NCBI GenBank assembly: GCA_018239845.1
Contig: JAFEGO010000042.1
Coordinates: 1 to 34,573 of the forward strand
Direction: 5' to 3'
DNA: 34,573 bases
Source of the DNA: Verrucomicrobiota bacterium
Lineage (GTDB): Bacteria > Verrucomicrobiota > Verrucomicrobiia > Opitutales > Opitutaceae
Shown: positions 7,866 to 15,336 of the stretch, in pieces
Layout: each line of letters begins with the position of its first letter
Position numbering within the stretch: position 1 is the first letter of the stretch
Made by a program: the position numbers and the translations under genes
The notes under the pieces: model-generated
Seen by the model: only the letters and a program-made list of their open reading frames with translations
The model's database searches: none
What the model was told of the DNA's origin: nothing

Positions 7866-8603
7866 TCAGGCTTTGCCCCAGCGGCGCATCTGCGCGAAAT
7901 CGAGGCGCACGGACTCGAGCGGCGCGTAGTTGTACTGCTCCTGCTCGACGACGTACCACTCGACGACGCTGGTGCTCTCCGCGGCCGCGAAGACCTCGGT
8001 GAAATCGACGGGGCCGCCGCCGAATTCCTTCTCGTCCTTCAGGTGGATGAGCTTGATGCGCGCGGCGTGCTCGCGGAGGAATTTCCCCGGGGAGTAACCG
8101 CCGACATTGATCCAGTACACATCGGGCTCGGCGCAGAGATTGCGCGGCTCGGTGGCGCCGAGCAGCCAGTCGAAGACCGGGCGGCCGTCGAGGAGTTTGA
8201 ACTCGCTCGCGTGGTTGTGATAGCTGATCTGCAGGCCGAAGGCGCGGAGGCGGGCGCCGAGAGTGTTGAGCTCCGCGCCGATCGCCTCGACGGCGGCGAC
8301 GGAGGTGAAGAGCGCGGGCGGCAGCCACGGCACGATCACGTGGCGCGTGCCGAAAAGAAGCGCGTCCTGCACGACCTGGTCGGGGTCCGCGCGGAGCGCG
8401 CCGATGCCGGCGTGCATGCCGGAGACCTTCAGGCGGTTGGCGTCGAGGGCGGCCTTGGCGCCCTTGGCGTCGAGGTTGCCGTAGCCGGCGAGTTCGACGC
8501 CGGTGTAGCCGATCTTGGCGACCTCGGCGACGGTGCCGGCGAAATCCTTGGCGGTGTTTTCGCGGACGGAATAAAGCTGCAGGGAAACAGGGATGGAGGG
8601 CAC
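7866..8603 (-). CDS. Sugar phosphate isomerase/epimerase, xylose isomerase-like TIM barrel
   Basis: The protein begins VPSIPVSLQLYSVRENTAKDF, the typical first strand of this family. Likely metal ligands sit in the usual places: Glu in YTGVELAGYG, His/Asn in SYHNHASEF, Asp in CAEPDVYWINVGGY, the IKLIHLKDEKEF strand and Glu in VVEWYVVEQEQY. Such proteins isomerise or epimerise sugars or act on inositol-like compounds; the substrate cannot be read from the sequence. The GTG at 8603 gives 245 residues and best fits homologues as I know them; an ATG at 8696 would add 31 residues without family features. Upstream is the PanE-like gene on the same strand and downstream two sugar permeases, so a sugar-uptake context is reasonable. 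Confidence 0.85.
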   Translation of the reverse strand: MPSIPVSLQLYSVRENTAKDFAGTVAEVAKIGYTGVELAGYGNLDAKGAKAALDANRLKVSGMHAGIGALRADPDQVVQDALLFGTRHVIVPWLPPALFTSVAAVEAIGAELNTLGARLRAFGLQISYHNHASEFKLLDGRPVFDWLLGATEPRNLCAEPDVYWINVGGYSPGKFLREHAARIKLIHLKDEKEFGGGPVDFTEVFAAAESTSVVEWYVVEQEQYNYAPLESVRLDFAQMRRWGKA

Positions 8604-8728
8604 GTGGGGGAGGAGGTGATACGAGGCGGTGCAATGACGCCGGACGCAACGAAGCAGAGCGAAACCACCGGCCCCGGCAAGGGTGGTTTTTGTCATGCGC
8701 AACGAACATTCACCCGCGCGCGGGCGGA

Positions 8729-9670
8729 TCAAACACTGGGGCTGCGTGGCTCGGCTGCGCGCACGAGCGCCCAGAGCGTGTGGTTGACGGGTGTCGGCAC
8801 GCCCAGCTCGCGGCCGTGGCGGGCGATGAAACCGTTGAGCGCGTCGATCTCGGTGCGGCGTTGCCGCCGGAGGTCCTGCGCGGTGGACGAGTAGGCCGCG
8901 GCGATCTGGCTGGTCAGCCGGCGGACCGTGGCGAGCGCGGTCGCGTGGTCTTCCATGCCGGTCGGGCGGACGCCGGCGGCTTGCGCCACGGCGAGGGCTT
9001 CGCCGACCACGGCTTCCGCGACGCTCCACGCGGTTTCGTGCCGGCCGATTTCACCGTAGGTGATCTGGCACAGAGCGGAGACGGCGTTGAGGGCGGAGTT
9101 GCAGATCAGTTTTTCCCAGAGCTGGTCCTGGATGCGGTCCGACACCACGCAGCCGACGCCGGCCTCCTCGAAAAGCCGGGCCAGCGCCCGGAGCCGCGGA
9201 GCATCGGGGCCGATGATGAGATCGCCCCGGCCGGTGTGTTTCACGGTGCCGGGCGAGGGGACCGCTGCGGCCAGATAGACGACGGCGGGGACGGCGGGGC
9301 GGCCGGTGATGGCGCTGATCCGGTCCGCGTTCTCCACGCCGTTTTGCAGGCTGAGCACAGTGCAGTCCGGGGCGAGGAACGGCGCGAGGGCGCGGGCCGT
9401 CGATTCCGTATCGTAAGATTTGACACAGAAGAGCACGAGGTCGGCGTTCTGCGCGGCGGCCAGCTCGGTCGAGGCCTGCACGGGGACGGTCTCCTTGAAC
9501 TTGAGCGTGTCGAGGGCGAGGCCCTGCCGCGTGACGGCGGACACAAAGCTCTCCCGGCCGATCATCACGGTGGGGACGCCGGCCCGCGCGAGCAGGCCGC
9601 CGAAGTAGCCGCCGACGGCACCGGCGCCGATGACGGCGACCTTGTTTTTCGCAGGGGTGGGAAAGGGCAT
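8729..9670 (-). CDS. Ketopantoate reductase family protein (PanE/ApbA-like)
   Basis: The 313-residue protein has an N-terminal NADP-binding Rossmann motif VAVIGAGAVGGYFGG, LVLFCVKSYDTE, LSLQNGVENAD, and the catalytic-lysine region DQLWEKLICNSALN. The C-terminal helical part contains RRTEIDALNG. These features match 2-dehydropantoate 2-reductase, which makes pantoate for coenzyme A. The family has many paralogues of unknown substrate. Here the gene sits in an operon with a monooxygenase-like gene under a divergent LysR regulator, which is atypical for a housekeeping panE, so I keep the family name and leave the substrate open. Its ATG is one base downstream of the TGA of the upstream gene. Confidence 0.85.
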   Translation of the reverse strand: MPFPTPAKNKVAVIGAGAVGGYFGGLLARAGVPTVMIGRESFVSAVTRQGLALDTLKFKETVPVQASTELAAAQNADLVLFCVKSYDTESTARALAPFLAPDCTVLSLQNGVENADRISAITGRPAVPAVVYLAAAVPSPGTVKHTGRGDLIIGPDAPRLRALARLFEEAGVGCVVSDRIQDQLWEKLICNSALNAVSALCQITYGEIGRHETAWSVAEAVVGEALAVAQAAGVRPTGMEDHATALATVRRLTSQIAAAYSSTAQDLRRQRRTEIDALNGFIARHGRELGVPTPVNHTLWALVRAAEPRSPSV

Positions 9671-9671
9671 G

Positions 9672-9986
9672 TCAGAGGGTACCGGTTTCGAGCTGATGCA
9701 GGTAGAGAAAACGCGGCGCCTTCACGCCGGCCTGGCGGCGGATCTCCTCCAGCTCGGGCGACTCGAAAAAGCGCCGCGCATCCGCGTGCGAGGTCCAGCG
9801 GGAGAAGTGCACGACCAGCTCGGGTTGAGTGGCATCGCGGAGCACCTCGTAGGTGCGCTCGCCGGCGGCTTGCCGGAGCGGCGCGGCGGCATCGAAGACG
9901 GCCTTCCACGCGGGGTAGGATTCCACCTCGTGGATGATTAACACGCAGGGCGCGCGGGTGGGCGATGAAGTCGGATTATCGGACAC
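9672..9986 (-). CDS. Small ABM-like (antibiotic biosynthesis monooxygenase fold) protein
   Basis: The protein has 104 residues with a single ferredoxin-like alpha-beta pattern: VLIIHEVESYPAWKAVFD, then YEVLRDATQPELVVHFSRWT, then DARRFFESPELEEIRRQAGV. This is the dimeric alpha-beta barrel seen in ABM/cyclase-like proteins. Catalytic activity cannot be inferred, since the fold includes monooxygenases, heme-degrading enzymes and ligand-binding proteins. The start is GTG at 9986. It is the first gene of a unit with the PanE-like gene and is divergent from the LysR gene, so LysR control is likely. One copy of a TATCGGACA repeat covers its start codon. Confidence 0.7.
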   Translation of the reverse strand: MSDNPTSSPTRAPCVLIIHEVESYPAWKAVFDAAAPLRQAAGERTYEVLRDATQPELVVHFSRWTSHADARRFFESPELEEIRRQAGVKAPRFLYLHQLETGTL

Positions 9987-10005
9987 AATTGAACACTATC
10001 GGACA
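9977..10005. repeat. Direct repeat TATCGGACA, two copies 20 bp apart
   Basis: TATCGGACA occurs at 9977-9985 and again at 9997-10005. The 20-bp spacing is about two helical turns, so a protein could contact both copies on the same DNA face. One copy overlaps the GTG start of the ABM-like gene, which would suit repression or activation of that operon. No known motif is recognised. Confidence 0.45.
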
Positions 10006-10035
10006 AACATAGCACACCTTTAATCATGCTGGAAA

Positions 10036-10062
10036 TGCTATGATAGCAGTGCTACGATACCA
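10036..10062. promoter_or_regulatory. Tandem LysR-type operator (two T-N11-A palindromes)
   Basis: TGCTATGATAGCA at 10036-10048 is a perfect 13-base palindrome around a central G. It has the T-N11-A form and the ATA/TAT-rich flanks typical of LysR recognition sites. A degenerate second copy, TGCTACGATACCA, lies at 10050-10062, exactly 14 bases further on. The pair lies 28 bases before the lysR ATG in the spacer shared with the divergent ABM-like/PanE-like unit, the usual place for LysR autoregulation and target activation. The spacer is clearly richer in A+T than the flanking genes. Confidence 0.65.
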
Positions 10063-10089
10063 ATTTAGGCATAATATCACCAGCACAGC

Positions 10090-10977
10090 ATGATGGACTA
10101 TTCGATCCGGGAGTTGGAGTGTTTCGTGGCCGTGGCGGAGGAGCTTTCCTTCACGCGGGCGGCGCGGCGCATGAACCTGTCGCAGCCGCCGCTCTCCCGG
10201 CACATCCGGTCGCTGGAGGACCGGCTGGGCGTGGCGCTGTTCGTGCGGTCGCCCCGCTCGGTCGTGCTGACGCCGGCGGGCCGTGCGCTGCTGGCCGACA
10301 CCCAGGGCGCGCTGACGCAGCTCCAGCGCGCGGCGGACCGGGCGAAGCGCGCGACCCGCGGGGAAACCGCGCGGCTCAACCTGGGGTTCGTCAGCGCCGT
10401 GCTGAGCCCCGGACTCATCCAGATATTCCAGCGCCACCGCGCCGCGCGGCCCGATGTGCAGCTGACGCTCCACGACTGTCCGCCGGCGGACCAGCTGCGG
10501 GAAATCGCCGCGGGCCGGCTGGACGGAGGCTTCGTGGGCTCGTTTCCCACGACGTCGGGAGCGGGACTCGTATTCATTCCTTGGAGTCAAGAGCCGCTGA
10601 TGGCGTTCCTGCCGCGCGGCCACCGGCTGGAGGGCGCGGCGAAGATCCGGCTGGCCGAACTCGCGGGCGAGTCCTTCGTCATGGTGGCGGCGGAGTCGGC
10701 GCCCTGCTTCGCCCAACAGATCCACCAGCTGTGCAACCGCGCGGGCTTCCGCCCCAAGGTCGTGCAGGAGGCGATCCGCGGCCAGGCTGTGGCGGTGATG
10801 GTGGCGGCGGGGGCCGGCGTGGCGATCCTCCCGGCCTCGATGGCGCGGATCGCGGGCGATGCGGCCGTCGCCCTGCCGATCACCGACAAGGGCGCGGCGG
10901 TCACCTACGTCTTTGCCCACCGGAAGGGCGAAAAAGCCCCCGCCTTGGCCGACTTCGTGGCCGGTTTGCGGGTTTGA
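10090..10977 (+). CDS. LysR-family transcriptional regulator
   Basis: The N-terminal winged helix-turn-helix is textbook: IRELECFVAVAEELSFTRAA, RRMNLSQPPLSRHIRSLEDR, LGVALFVRSPRSVVLTPAG. A linker helix and the two-lobe effector-binding domain follow (LNLGFVSAVLSPGL, LDGGFVGSFP, PLMAFLPRGH, GAGVAILPASM). The length of 295 residues is normal. The gene is divergent from the ABM-like/PanE-like operon with 103 bp between starts and two tandem T-N11-A palindromes in the spacer, so it most likely controls that operon and itself. The effector is unknown. The helix-turn-helix and early domain resemble regulators of aromatic degradation such as BenM/CatR, but this does not justify a gene name. Confidence 0.95.
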   Translation: MMDYSIRELECFVAVAEELSFTRAARRMNLSQPPLSRHIRSLEDRLGVALFVRSPRSVVLTPAGRALLADTQGALTQLQRAADRAKRATRGETARLNLGFVSAVLSPGLIQIFQRHRAARPDVQLTLHDCPPADQLREIAAGRLDGGFVGSFPTTSGAGLVFIPWSQEPLMAFLPRGHRLEGAAKIRLAELAGESFVMVAAESAPCFAQQIHQLCNRAGFRPKVVQEAIRGQAVAVMVAAGAGVAILPASMARIAGDAAVALPITDKGAAVTYVFAHRKGEKAPALADFVAGLRV

Positions 10978-11104
10978 GGTGGCGCGGAGTGGGGCGCCGG
11001 ATGGGGGATTTCCCGGGTCCGGGCACCGGGGTTTGGCGCAGCTGGGCCTGAGGCCGGCAAGTGTCGGCTCCGTGACGCCCCGGCAACAGGTCGGCGGCTC
11101 CTCG

Positions 11105-11137
11105 CGTTGTTCACAACGCCAGAGGGGAAATTGTGAA
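11105..11137. repeat. Small palindrome and matching inverted element upstream of mraZ
   Basis: CGTTGTTCACAACG at 11105-11118 is a 14-base dyad (arms CGTTGT and ACAACG). Its TTCACAA part recurs in inverted form as TTGTGAA at 11131-11137. Both lie in the A+T-enriched stretch ahead of the MraZ boxes, where the dcw promoter is expected. I cannot identify a protein for them, and no convincing -35/-10 pair can be fixed; TATCCT at 11161-11166 is a possible -10. Confidence 0.3.
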
Positions 11138-11177
11138 TAAATAAGGGCATTTTTACTCGGTATCCTCTTGACCTTGG

Positions 11178-11220
11178 TGGGTGAAAGTGGGTTGAAATGG
11201 GGCGTTGTGGAGCACTTGGG
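11178..11220 (+). promoter_or_regulatory. MraZ operator: TGGG boxes at 10-bp spacing
   Basis: TGGG occurs at 11178, 11188 and 11198, with a TGGA at 11208 and a further TGGG at 11217. Known MraZ operators are three or four TGGGN repeats separated by five bases, giving one box per helical turn, and this matches for the first three. The array lies 12 to 55 bases upstream of the mraZ ATG, so bound MraZ would block the dcw promoter or early elongation. This is direct sequence support for autoregulation of the cluster. Confidence 0.8.
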
Positions 11221-11232
11221 CTCCCAGAACAA

Positions 11233-11682
11233 ATGGCGCAACCCGGCAAAGTTTTTTATACCGGTCTCTTCCGGCACACGATTGACGACAAAGGACGTCT
11301 CACGATCCCGTCGGCGTGGCGCCATGCGCACGAGGAGGCCGACGCGTTCCTCGCGGTGCCGGTCAACGGCTACATCGCCGTGCTGCCGCCCGCCGAGGTG
11401 GAGAAGGTTTACACGCAGATCGCGGCGATGAAGCTGAAGGACGCCAACGCGCAGGCCGCCGCCGCCAAGTTTTTCTCGGAGACGCAGTCGCTCTCGTTCG
11501 ACAAGGCCGGCCGCGTGATCCTCGAAGGCGCGCTGCTGAAGCGCATGGGCATCGAGCGCGACGCGGTCCTCGTCGGCTCGCTGACGAAGTTCAACATCTA
11601 CTCCCCGGCGCGCTGGGAGCAGGAGCACGCGGTCGCCTCCGCGCAGGATTCGGGCGGCCTCCTCCACAACCTCGACATCTGA
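11233..11682 (+). CDS. mraZ: Transcriptional regulator MraZ
   Basis: This 149-residue protein has two SpoVT/AbrB-like repeats, each with the conserved DxxxR element: DDKGRLTIPSAWR in the first half and SFDKAGRVILEGALLKRMGI in the second. MraZ forms ring-shaped oligomers that bind TGGG repeats and repress the dcw operon. It is the first gene of the cluster, and the matching boxes are seen just upstream. ATG at 11233 (MAQPGKVFYTGLFRHTID) is preferred over an upstream in-frame ATG at 11197, because the latter would start inside the operator array and add 12 unconserved residues. The next small ORF starts two bases after its stop. Confidence 0.95.
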   Translation: MAQPGKVFYTGLFRHTIDDKGRLTIPSAWRHAHEEADAFLAVPVNGYIAVLPPAEVEKVYTQIAAMKLKDANAQAAAAKFFSETQSLSFDKAGRVILEGALLKRMGIERDAVLVGSLTKFNIYSPARWEQEHAVASAQDSGGLLHNLDI

Positions 11683-11684
11683 GC

Positions 11685-11900
11685 ATGAGCCGCACCCCCA
11701 AAGTTTCCCGGCTTCGTCTCCTTGCCCGCAAGATCTCCGACGCCTCGCGCCGTTTCCCGGCCTGGGTCGATGGCGACAGCCGCCTGATGGGCATCACCGT
11801 CGTCGCGCCGCGGGTGCGTCCCGCCTTGGTGCTCCGCCTCGCGGCGCGCGCCAAAACCCTTCACCTGCGGGACCTGTCCGATGCTCGCCGCGCCAGCTAA
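11685..11900 (+). CDS. Small basic protein of unknown function between mraZ and rsmH
   Basis: This is a 71-codon ORF beginning [20 protein letters not shown] and ending [13 protein letters not shown]. Third codon positions are mostly G or C, like the neighbouring real genes, and it fits exactly between the mraZ stop (two bases before) and rsmH, so I think it is translated. It is rich in Arg and Lys with a hydrophobic centre ([20 protein letters not shown]), with no recognisable domain, signal peptide or membrane segment. It ends 13 bases before the preferred rsmH start and overlaps the alternative start at 11881 by 20 bases. No function is proposed; nucleic-acid binding would be only a guess from charge. 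Confidence 0.55.
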   Translation: MSRTPKVSRLRLLARKISDASRRFPAWVDGDSRLMGITVVAPRVRPALVLRLAARAKTLHLRDLSDARRAS

Positions 11901-11913
11901 TCCCGCCGTGACC

Positions 11914-12834
11914 ATGACGCCCGGCCATCAGCCCGTCCTCCTCGCGGAGGTGCTGGCGTTCCTCGCCCCGCGCGAAGGCGCCCGGTTTCTCGACTGCACC
12001 TTTGGCGGCGGCGGCCACACCCGCGCGCTGCTCCAGGCCGCCCCGGGCGTGAGCGTCACCGCCTTCGACCGCGATCCCGCCGCCCAGCCCCGCGCCGCGG
12101 CGCTGACCGCGGAGTTCGCCGGCCGCTTCGAGCTCGTGGACACCGATTTCGGCCAGCTGGCCAAGCTCACGCCGACCGGCTTCGACGGCATCCTCTTCGA
12201 CCTCGGCGTCTCGTCCTTCCAGCTCGACGATATCGCGCGCGGCTTTTCGTTTCGCGAAAACGCCCCCGCCGACATGCGCATGGACCCGCGCCACGGCGTG
12301 CCGGCCAGCCGCTGGCTCGAGACCGCGACCGAGGAGATGCTCGTCCGCGCCGTCCGTGATTTCGGCGAGGAAGACAACTGGCGCCGCGTCGTCCGCGCGC
12401 TGCTCGCCGCCCGCGGCACCGGTGCCCTCGGCGGCACGGCCACGCTCGCCGCGGTCATCGCCGAGGCGATCCCCGCCCGCGACCGCCACGCCTCCCGCAT
12501 CCACCCCGCGACCCGCGCCTTCCAGGGCATCCGCATCGCGGTGAACGACGAGATCGGCGCCATCGAGCGCGCTCTGCCCGCGGCCTTTGCCAAGCTTTCC
12601 CCCGGCGGCGTGCTCGCGGTCATCAGCTTCCACTCCCTCGAGGACCGCCCGGTGAAGCAGTTCTTCCGCCGCATGTGCGGCCAGCCCGAGAGCGCCGACG
12701 ACCACCTCCCGCAGGACCTGCGCGTGAAGCTCGCCGAGCCGCTCACCCGCAAGCCCGTCACCCCCGGTGACGCCGAGCTCGCCGCCAATCCCCGCAGCCG
12801 CTCCGCGAAACTCCGCGCCCTGCGCAAACTTTGA
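11914..12834 (+). CDS. rsmH: 16S rRNA (cytosine-1402-N4)-methyltransferase RsmH
   Basis: RsmH (MraW) methylates C1402 of 16S rRNA with S-adenosylmethionine. The start [19 protein letters not shown] is the classic HxPVLLxE opening. The SAM-binding motif is [18 protein letters not shown], followed by [32 protein letters not shown], and the late motif [19 protein letters not shown]. About 306 residues is normal. An in-frame ATG at 11881 would add 11 residues and overlap the preceding small ORF. The stop overlaps the TTG start of ftsL. The arrangement mraZ-rsmH-ftsL-ftsI is the standard dcw order. Confidence 0.95.
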   Translation: MTPGHQPVLLAEVLAFLAPREGARFLDCTFGGGGHTRALLQAAPGVSVTAFDRDPAAQPRAAALTAEFAGRFELVDTDFGQLAKLTPTGFDGILFDLGVSSFQLDDIARGFSFRENAPADMRMDPRHGVPASRWLETATEEMLVRAVRDFGEEDNWRRVVRALLAARGTGALGGTATLAAVIAEAIPARDRHASRIHPATRAFQGIRIAVNDEIGAIERALPAAFAKLSPGGVLAVISFHSLEDRPVKQFFRRMCGQPESADDHLPQDLRVKLAEPLTRKPVTPGDAELAANPRSRSAKLRALRKL

Positions 12835-13253
12835 GCCGCCCGCCAACCCCGTCACCCGTGCGCCCCACCTCCACCAACGCCTTTGTGAACCAGTTCCTCG
12901 TTTACACGCTCCTCGCCATGGGCCTCAGCGGCACCATCGGCCTGAGCACCGTGTGGATGCGGCACCAGATTTCCCTCACGGCCAACGCCAACCGCGCGCT
13001 CGACGCCCGCATCGTCGAGGTGCAGCGCCACATCGCCGAGGCCACCACCGCCATCGAGGGCGAGCAGGACACCGCGATCCTCCTCCAGCGCAATTCCCAG
13101 TGGCGCCTCGGCCTCGTGCCGCCTAGCCAGGCGCAGGTCGTCCATGTCACCGAGGATGCGGTCAACCACCTCGCCGTGAAGCGCGACCGCGGCCTCTTCG
13201 GCGACACCGCCGTGTCCATCACCCTCCCGCTCGCCACCACCGGCCGCCGCTGA
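12831..13253 (+). CDS. ftsL: Cell division protein FtsL-like
   Basis: This is a short bitopic membrane protein. A cytoplasmic tail is followed by one membrane helix ([20 protein letters not shown]), a coiled-coil stretch with regular hydrophobic spacing ([20 protein letters not shown]), and a C-terminal segment [15 protein letters not shown] that resembles the conserved end of FtsL. FtsL links FtsQ/FtsB to the septal synthase FtsWI. FtsL sequences are poorly conserved, so position between rsmH and ftsI is a large part of the evidence. The start is unsure: TTG at 12831 overlaps the rsmH stop (TTGA), while GTG at 12858 lies further in. It ends 11 bases before ftsI. Confidence 0.75.
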   Translation: MSRPPTPSPVRPTSTNAFVNQFLVYTLLAMGLSGTIGLSTVWMRHQISLTANANRALDARIVEVQRHIAEATTAIEGEQDTAILLQRNSQWRLGLVPPSQAQVVHVTEDAVNHLAVKRDRGLFGDTAVSITLPLATTGRR

Positions 13254-13264
13254 TTCCCGCCGCC

Positions 13265-15232
13265 ATGTCCAAGGGTTTCGCGTCCAACTACCGCATCGTT
13301 CTCCTCGCCGTCGGCATCTTCGGGTGCTTCGCCGGCCTGGGCACGCGGCTGGTGTTTGTGCACGTGATCGAGCGGGAAAAGTACCTCGACGGCCTCGAGC
13401 GCGCCCGCCGCCAGATCATCGTCGAGAAGGCCCGGCGCGGCGACATCGTGGACTCGCGCGGCAACATCCTCGCCACCAGCCGCTCGCTCATCGTCCTCGG
13501 CGTCGATCCGCAGTCGCTCGTCGCGAAGGACGAGAAGAAGTGGCCGCAGCTCGCCGAGTTGATCGGCGTGCCGCTGGCCGACCTCACCCGCATCTTTAAT
13601 ACCAAGACCCGCTCCGCCGCCGCGGTCGCCGCGGCCCCGGCCGCGAAGGCCGCCGGCGCGCTCTCGATCAATTTCCCCAATCTCTCGCCCGCCGCCGCCA
13701 CCACGCCCGAGGCTGCCGACGCGGCCGCAGTGAAGACCGACGACGCCGACGAGACCGAGTTCGACGAGACGCCCAATGAAAAGGGCGACCGCCTCATCCG
13801 CTGGGCCAAGCTCAGCGAGTCCGTCGAGGAGTCCACCTACGCCAAGATCCAGGCCCTCGGCATCAAGGGCGTCTATGGCAGCCGCGTTTATCGCCGCGCC
13901 TATCCGCACAATTCCCTCGCCGCGCATGTCATTGGTTATGTGAACAAGCAGGGCGAACCCGCCGCGGGCATCGAGCGCTACGCGGATTTCTACCTCCACG
14001 GCCGCGACGGCTGGCGCGAGGGCGAGCGCGACGGCCTGCGCCGCGAGCTCGCGCAGTTCCGCACCCGCGATGTCGCCCCGGCCGACGGCTACTCCGTGAT
14101 GCTCTCGCTCGACTCCACCGTGCAGCACATCGCCGAGGAGGAGATGGATTACATCGCGAAGCGGTTCCAGCCCGAGAAGGCCACCATCATCATCAGCGAT
14201 CCGCGCACCGGCTTCATCCTCGCGCTGGCCAACTACCCGACCTTCAACCTCAACGAGTATAACAAGGTCCCCAAGTCCGACGAGGGCGTGATGCGCAACA
14301 TCGCCGTCGCCGACATGTACGAGCCCGGCTCCGTCTTCAAGATCGTCGCCGCCTCCGGCGCGCTCAACGAGGGCCTCGTCACGCCCCAGACCACCTTCGA
14401 CTGCTCGCTCACCAAGATCGACTACCGCGGCAAGCCCCGCAGCCTCGCCCCCGAGGATCACCACTTCGAGAATCCCCGCGCCGTGCCGCTCACGCAGGTG
14501 CTCAGCTACTCCAGCAACCGCGGCGCCGCCCAGCTCGCCATGCTGATGGGCGAGGAGAAGTTCTACGACTACGCCCGCGCCTTCGGCTTCGGCCAGAACA
14601 CCGGCTTCCCGGTCGGCGGCGAGACCCCCGGCATGATGGCCCCGCCCAAGAAGTGGGACGGCCTCACGATCACGCGCATGCCCATGGGCCACGCCATCGC
14701 GGCTACGCCCATGCAGATGCAGATGGCGATGGGCGTCATCGCGAGCGGCGGCATCCTCCAGCGCCCGCAGATCATCCAGCAGATCCGCGACGCCTCCGGC
14801 GAAGTGGTGTACCGCTACACCGGGATGAACAAGCACCGCGTCATCAGCGAGCAGACGGCGCGCACCATGGCCGTCCTGCTGGAGGGCGTCGCCTCCGACC
14901 ACGGCACCGCGCCCGAGGCCGCGATCCCCAACTACGAGGTCGCGGGCAAGACCGGCACGACCCAGAAGGTCATCAACGGCCGCTACTCCGAGAAGCACCA
15001 CGTCGCCTCCTTCATCGGTTTCTTCCCCGCCAGCCGCCCGCAGGTCGTCGTCTCCGTCATCGTGGACGGCGCCGACGAGCATGCCCCCGGCGGCGTCGCG
15101 TACGGCAAGACCGTCGCCGCGCCGTCGTTTAAACGCATCGGCGAACGCCTTATTCCCTACCTCGACATCAAGCCCGTCCAGGCCAGCCCGGCCGGTCCCG
15201 CCTTGCTCGCCATGGGAGTCACCCGCCGATGA
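13265..15232 (+). CDS. ftsI: Peptidoglycan D,D-transpeptidase FtsI (PBP3-like)
   Basis: FtsI crosslinks septal peptidoglycan in the periplasm together with FtsW. A short cytoplasmic tail and one membrane helix (IVLLAVGIFGCFAGLGTRLV) are followed by the class B PBP pedestal (RRGDIVDSRGNILATS). The transpeptidase has the active-site Ser356 in PGSVFK (Lys359), SSN at 416-418, and KTGTT beginning Lys562. Length is 655 residues. An Ala- and acid-rich low-complexity insert of about 60 residues (near 115-180) interrupts the pedestal region and is longer than in proteobacterial FtsI. No PASTA domains are present. The stop overlaps an alternative murE start by four bases. Confidence 0.95.
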   Translation: MSKGFASNYRIVLLAVGIFGCFAGLGTRLVFVHVIEREKYLDGLERARRQIIVEKARRGDIVDSRGNILATSRSLIVLGVDPQSLVAKDEKKWPQLAELIGVPLADLTRIFNTKTRSAAAVAAAPAAKAAGALSINFPNLSPAAATTPEAADAAAVKTDDADETEFDETPNEKGDRLIRWAKLSESVEESTYAKIQALGIKGVYGSRVYRRAYPHNSLAAHVIGYVNKQGEPAAGIERYADFYLHGRDGWREGERDGLRRELAQFRTRDVAPADGYSVMLSLDSTVQHIAEEEMDYIAKRFQPEKATIIISDPRTGFILALANYPTFNLNEYNKVPKSDEGVMRNIAVADMYEPGSVFKIVAASGALNEGLVTPQTTFDCSLTKIDYRGKPRSLAPEDHHFENPRAVPLTQVLSYSSNRGAAQLAMLMGEEKFYDYARAFGFGQNTGFPVGGETPGMMAPPKKWDGLTITRMPMGHAIAATPMQMQMAMGVIASGGILQRPQIIQQIRDASGEVVYRYTGMNKHRVISEQTARTMAVLLEGVASDHGTAPEAAIPNYEVAGKTGTTQKVINGRYSEKHHVASFIGFFPASRPQVVVSVIVDGADEHAPGGVAYGKTVAAPSFKRIGERLIPYLDIKPVQASPAGPALLAMGVTRR

Positions 15233-15336
15233 TTGGTTATCTCACACAAAACTATTCCCTGATCCACGCCTTCGCCGCGCGCCCCGCCGCCCGTCGCACG
15301 CGTCAGGAAAAATCCGTCCGCAACCGCGTCTTCAAA

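Noticed and set aside
8043..9937. Plus-strand frames opposite the isomerase, PanE-like and ABM-like genes
   Set aside because: They are shadows of well supported minus-strand genes; the translations are Gly/Asp/Arg-rich with no motif.
10978..11104. Possible terminator after lysR (GGCGC...GCGCC and CCGGG-type repeats)
   Set aside because: Short G+C stems without a T-run; not distinguishable from the high-GC background.
12902..15082. A 726-codon minus-strand frame opposite ftsL and ftsI
   Set aside because: Same reason: compositional shadow of strongly G/C3-biased genes, with Gly/Val/Ala-rich translation and no motif.
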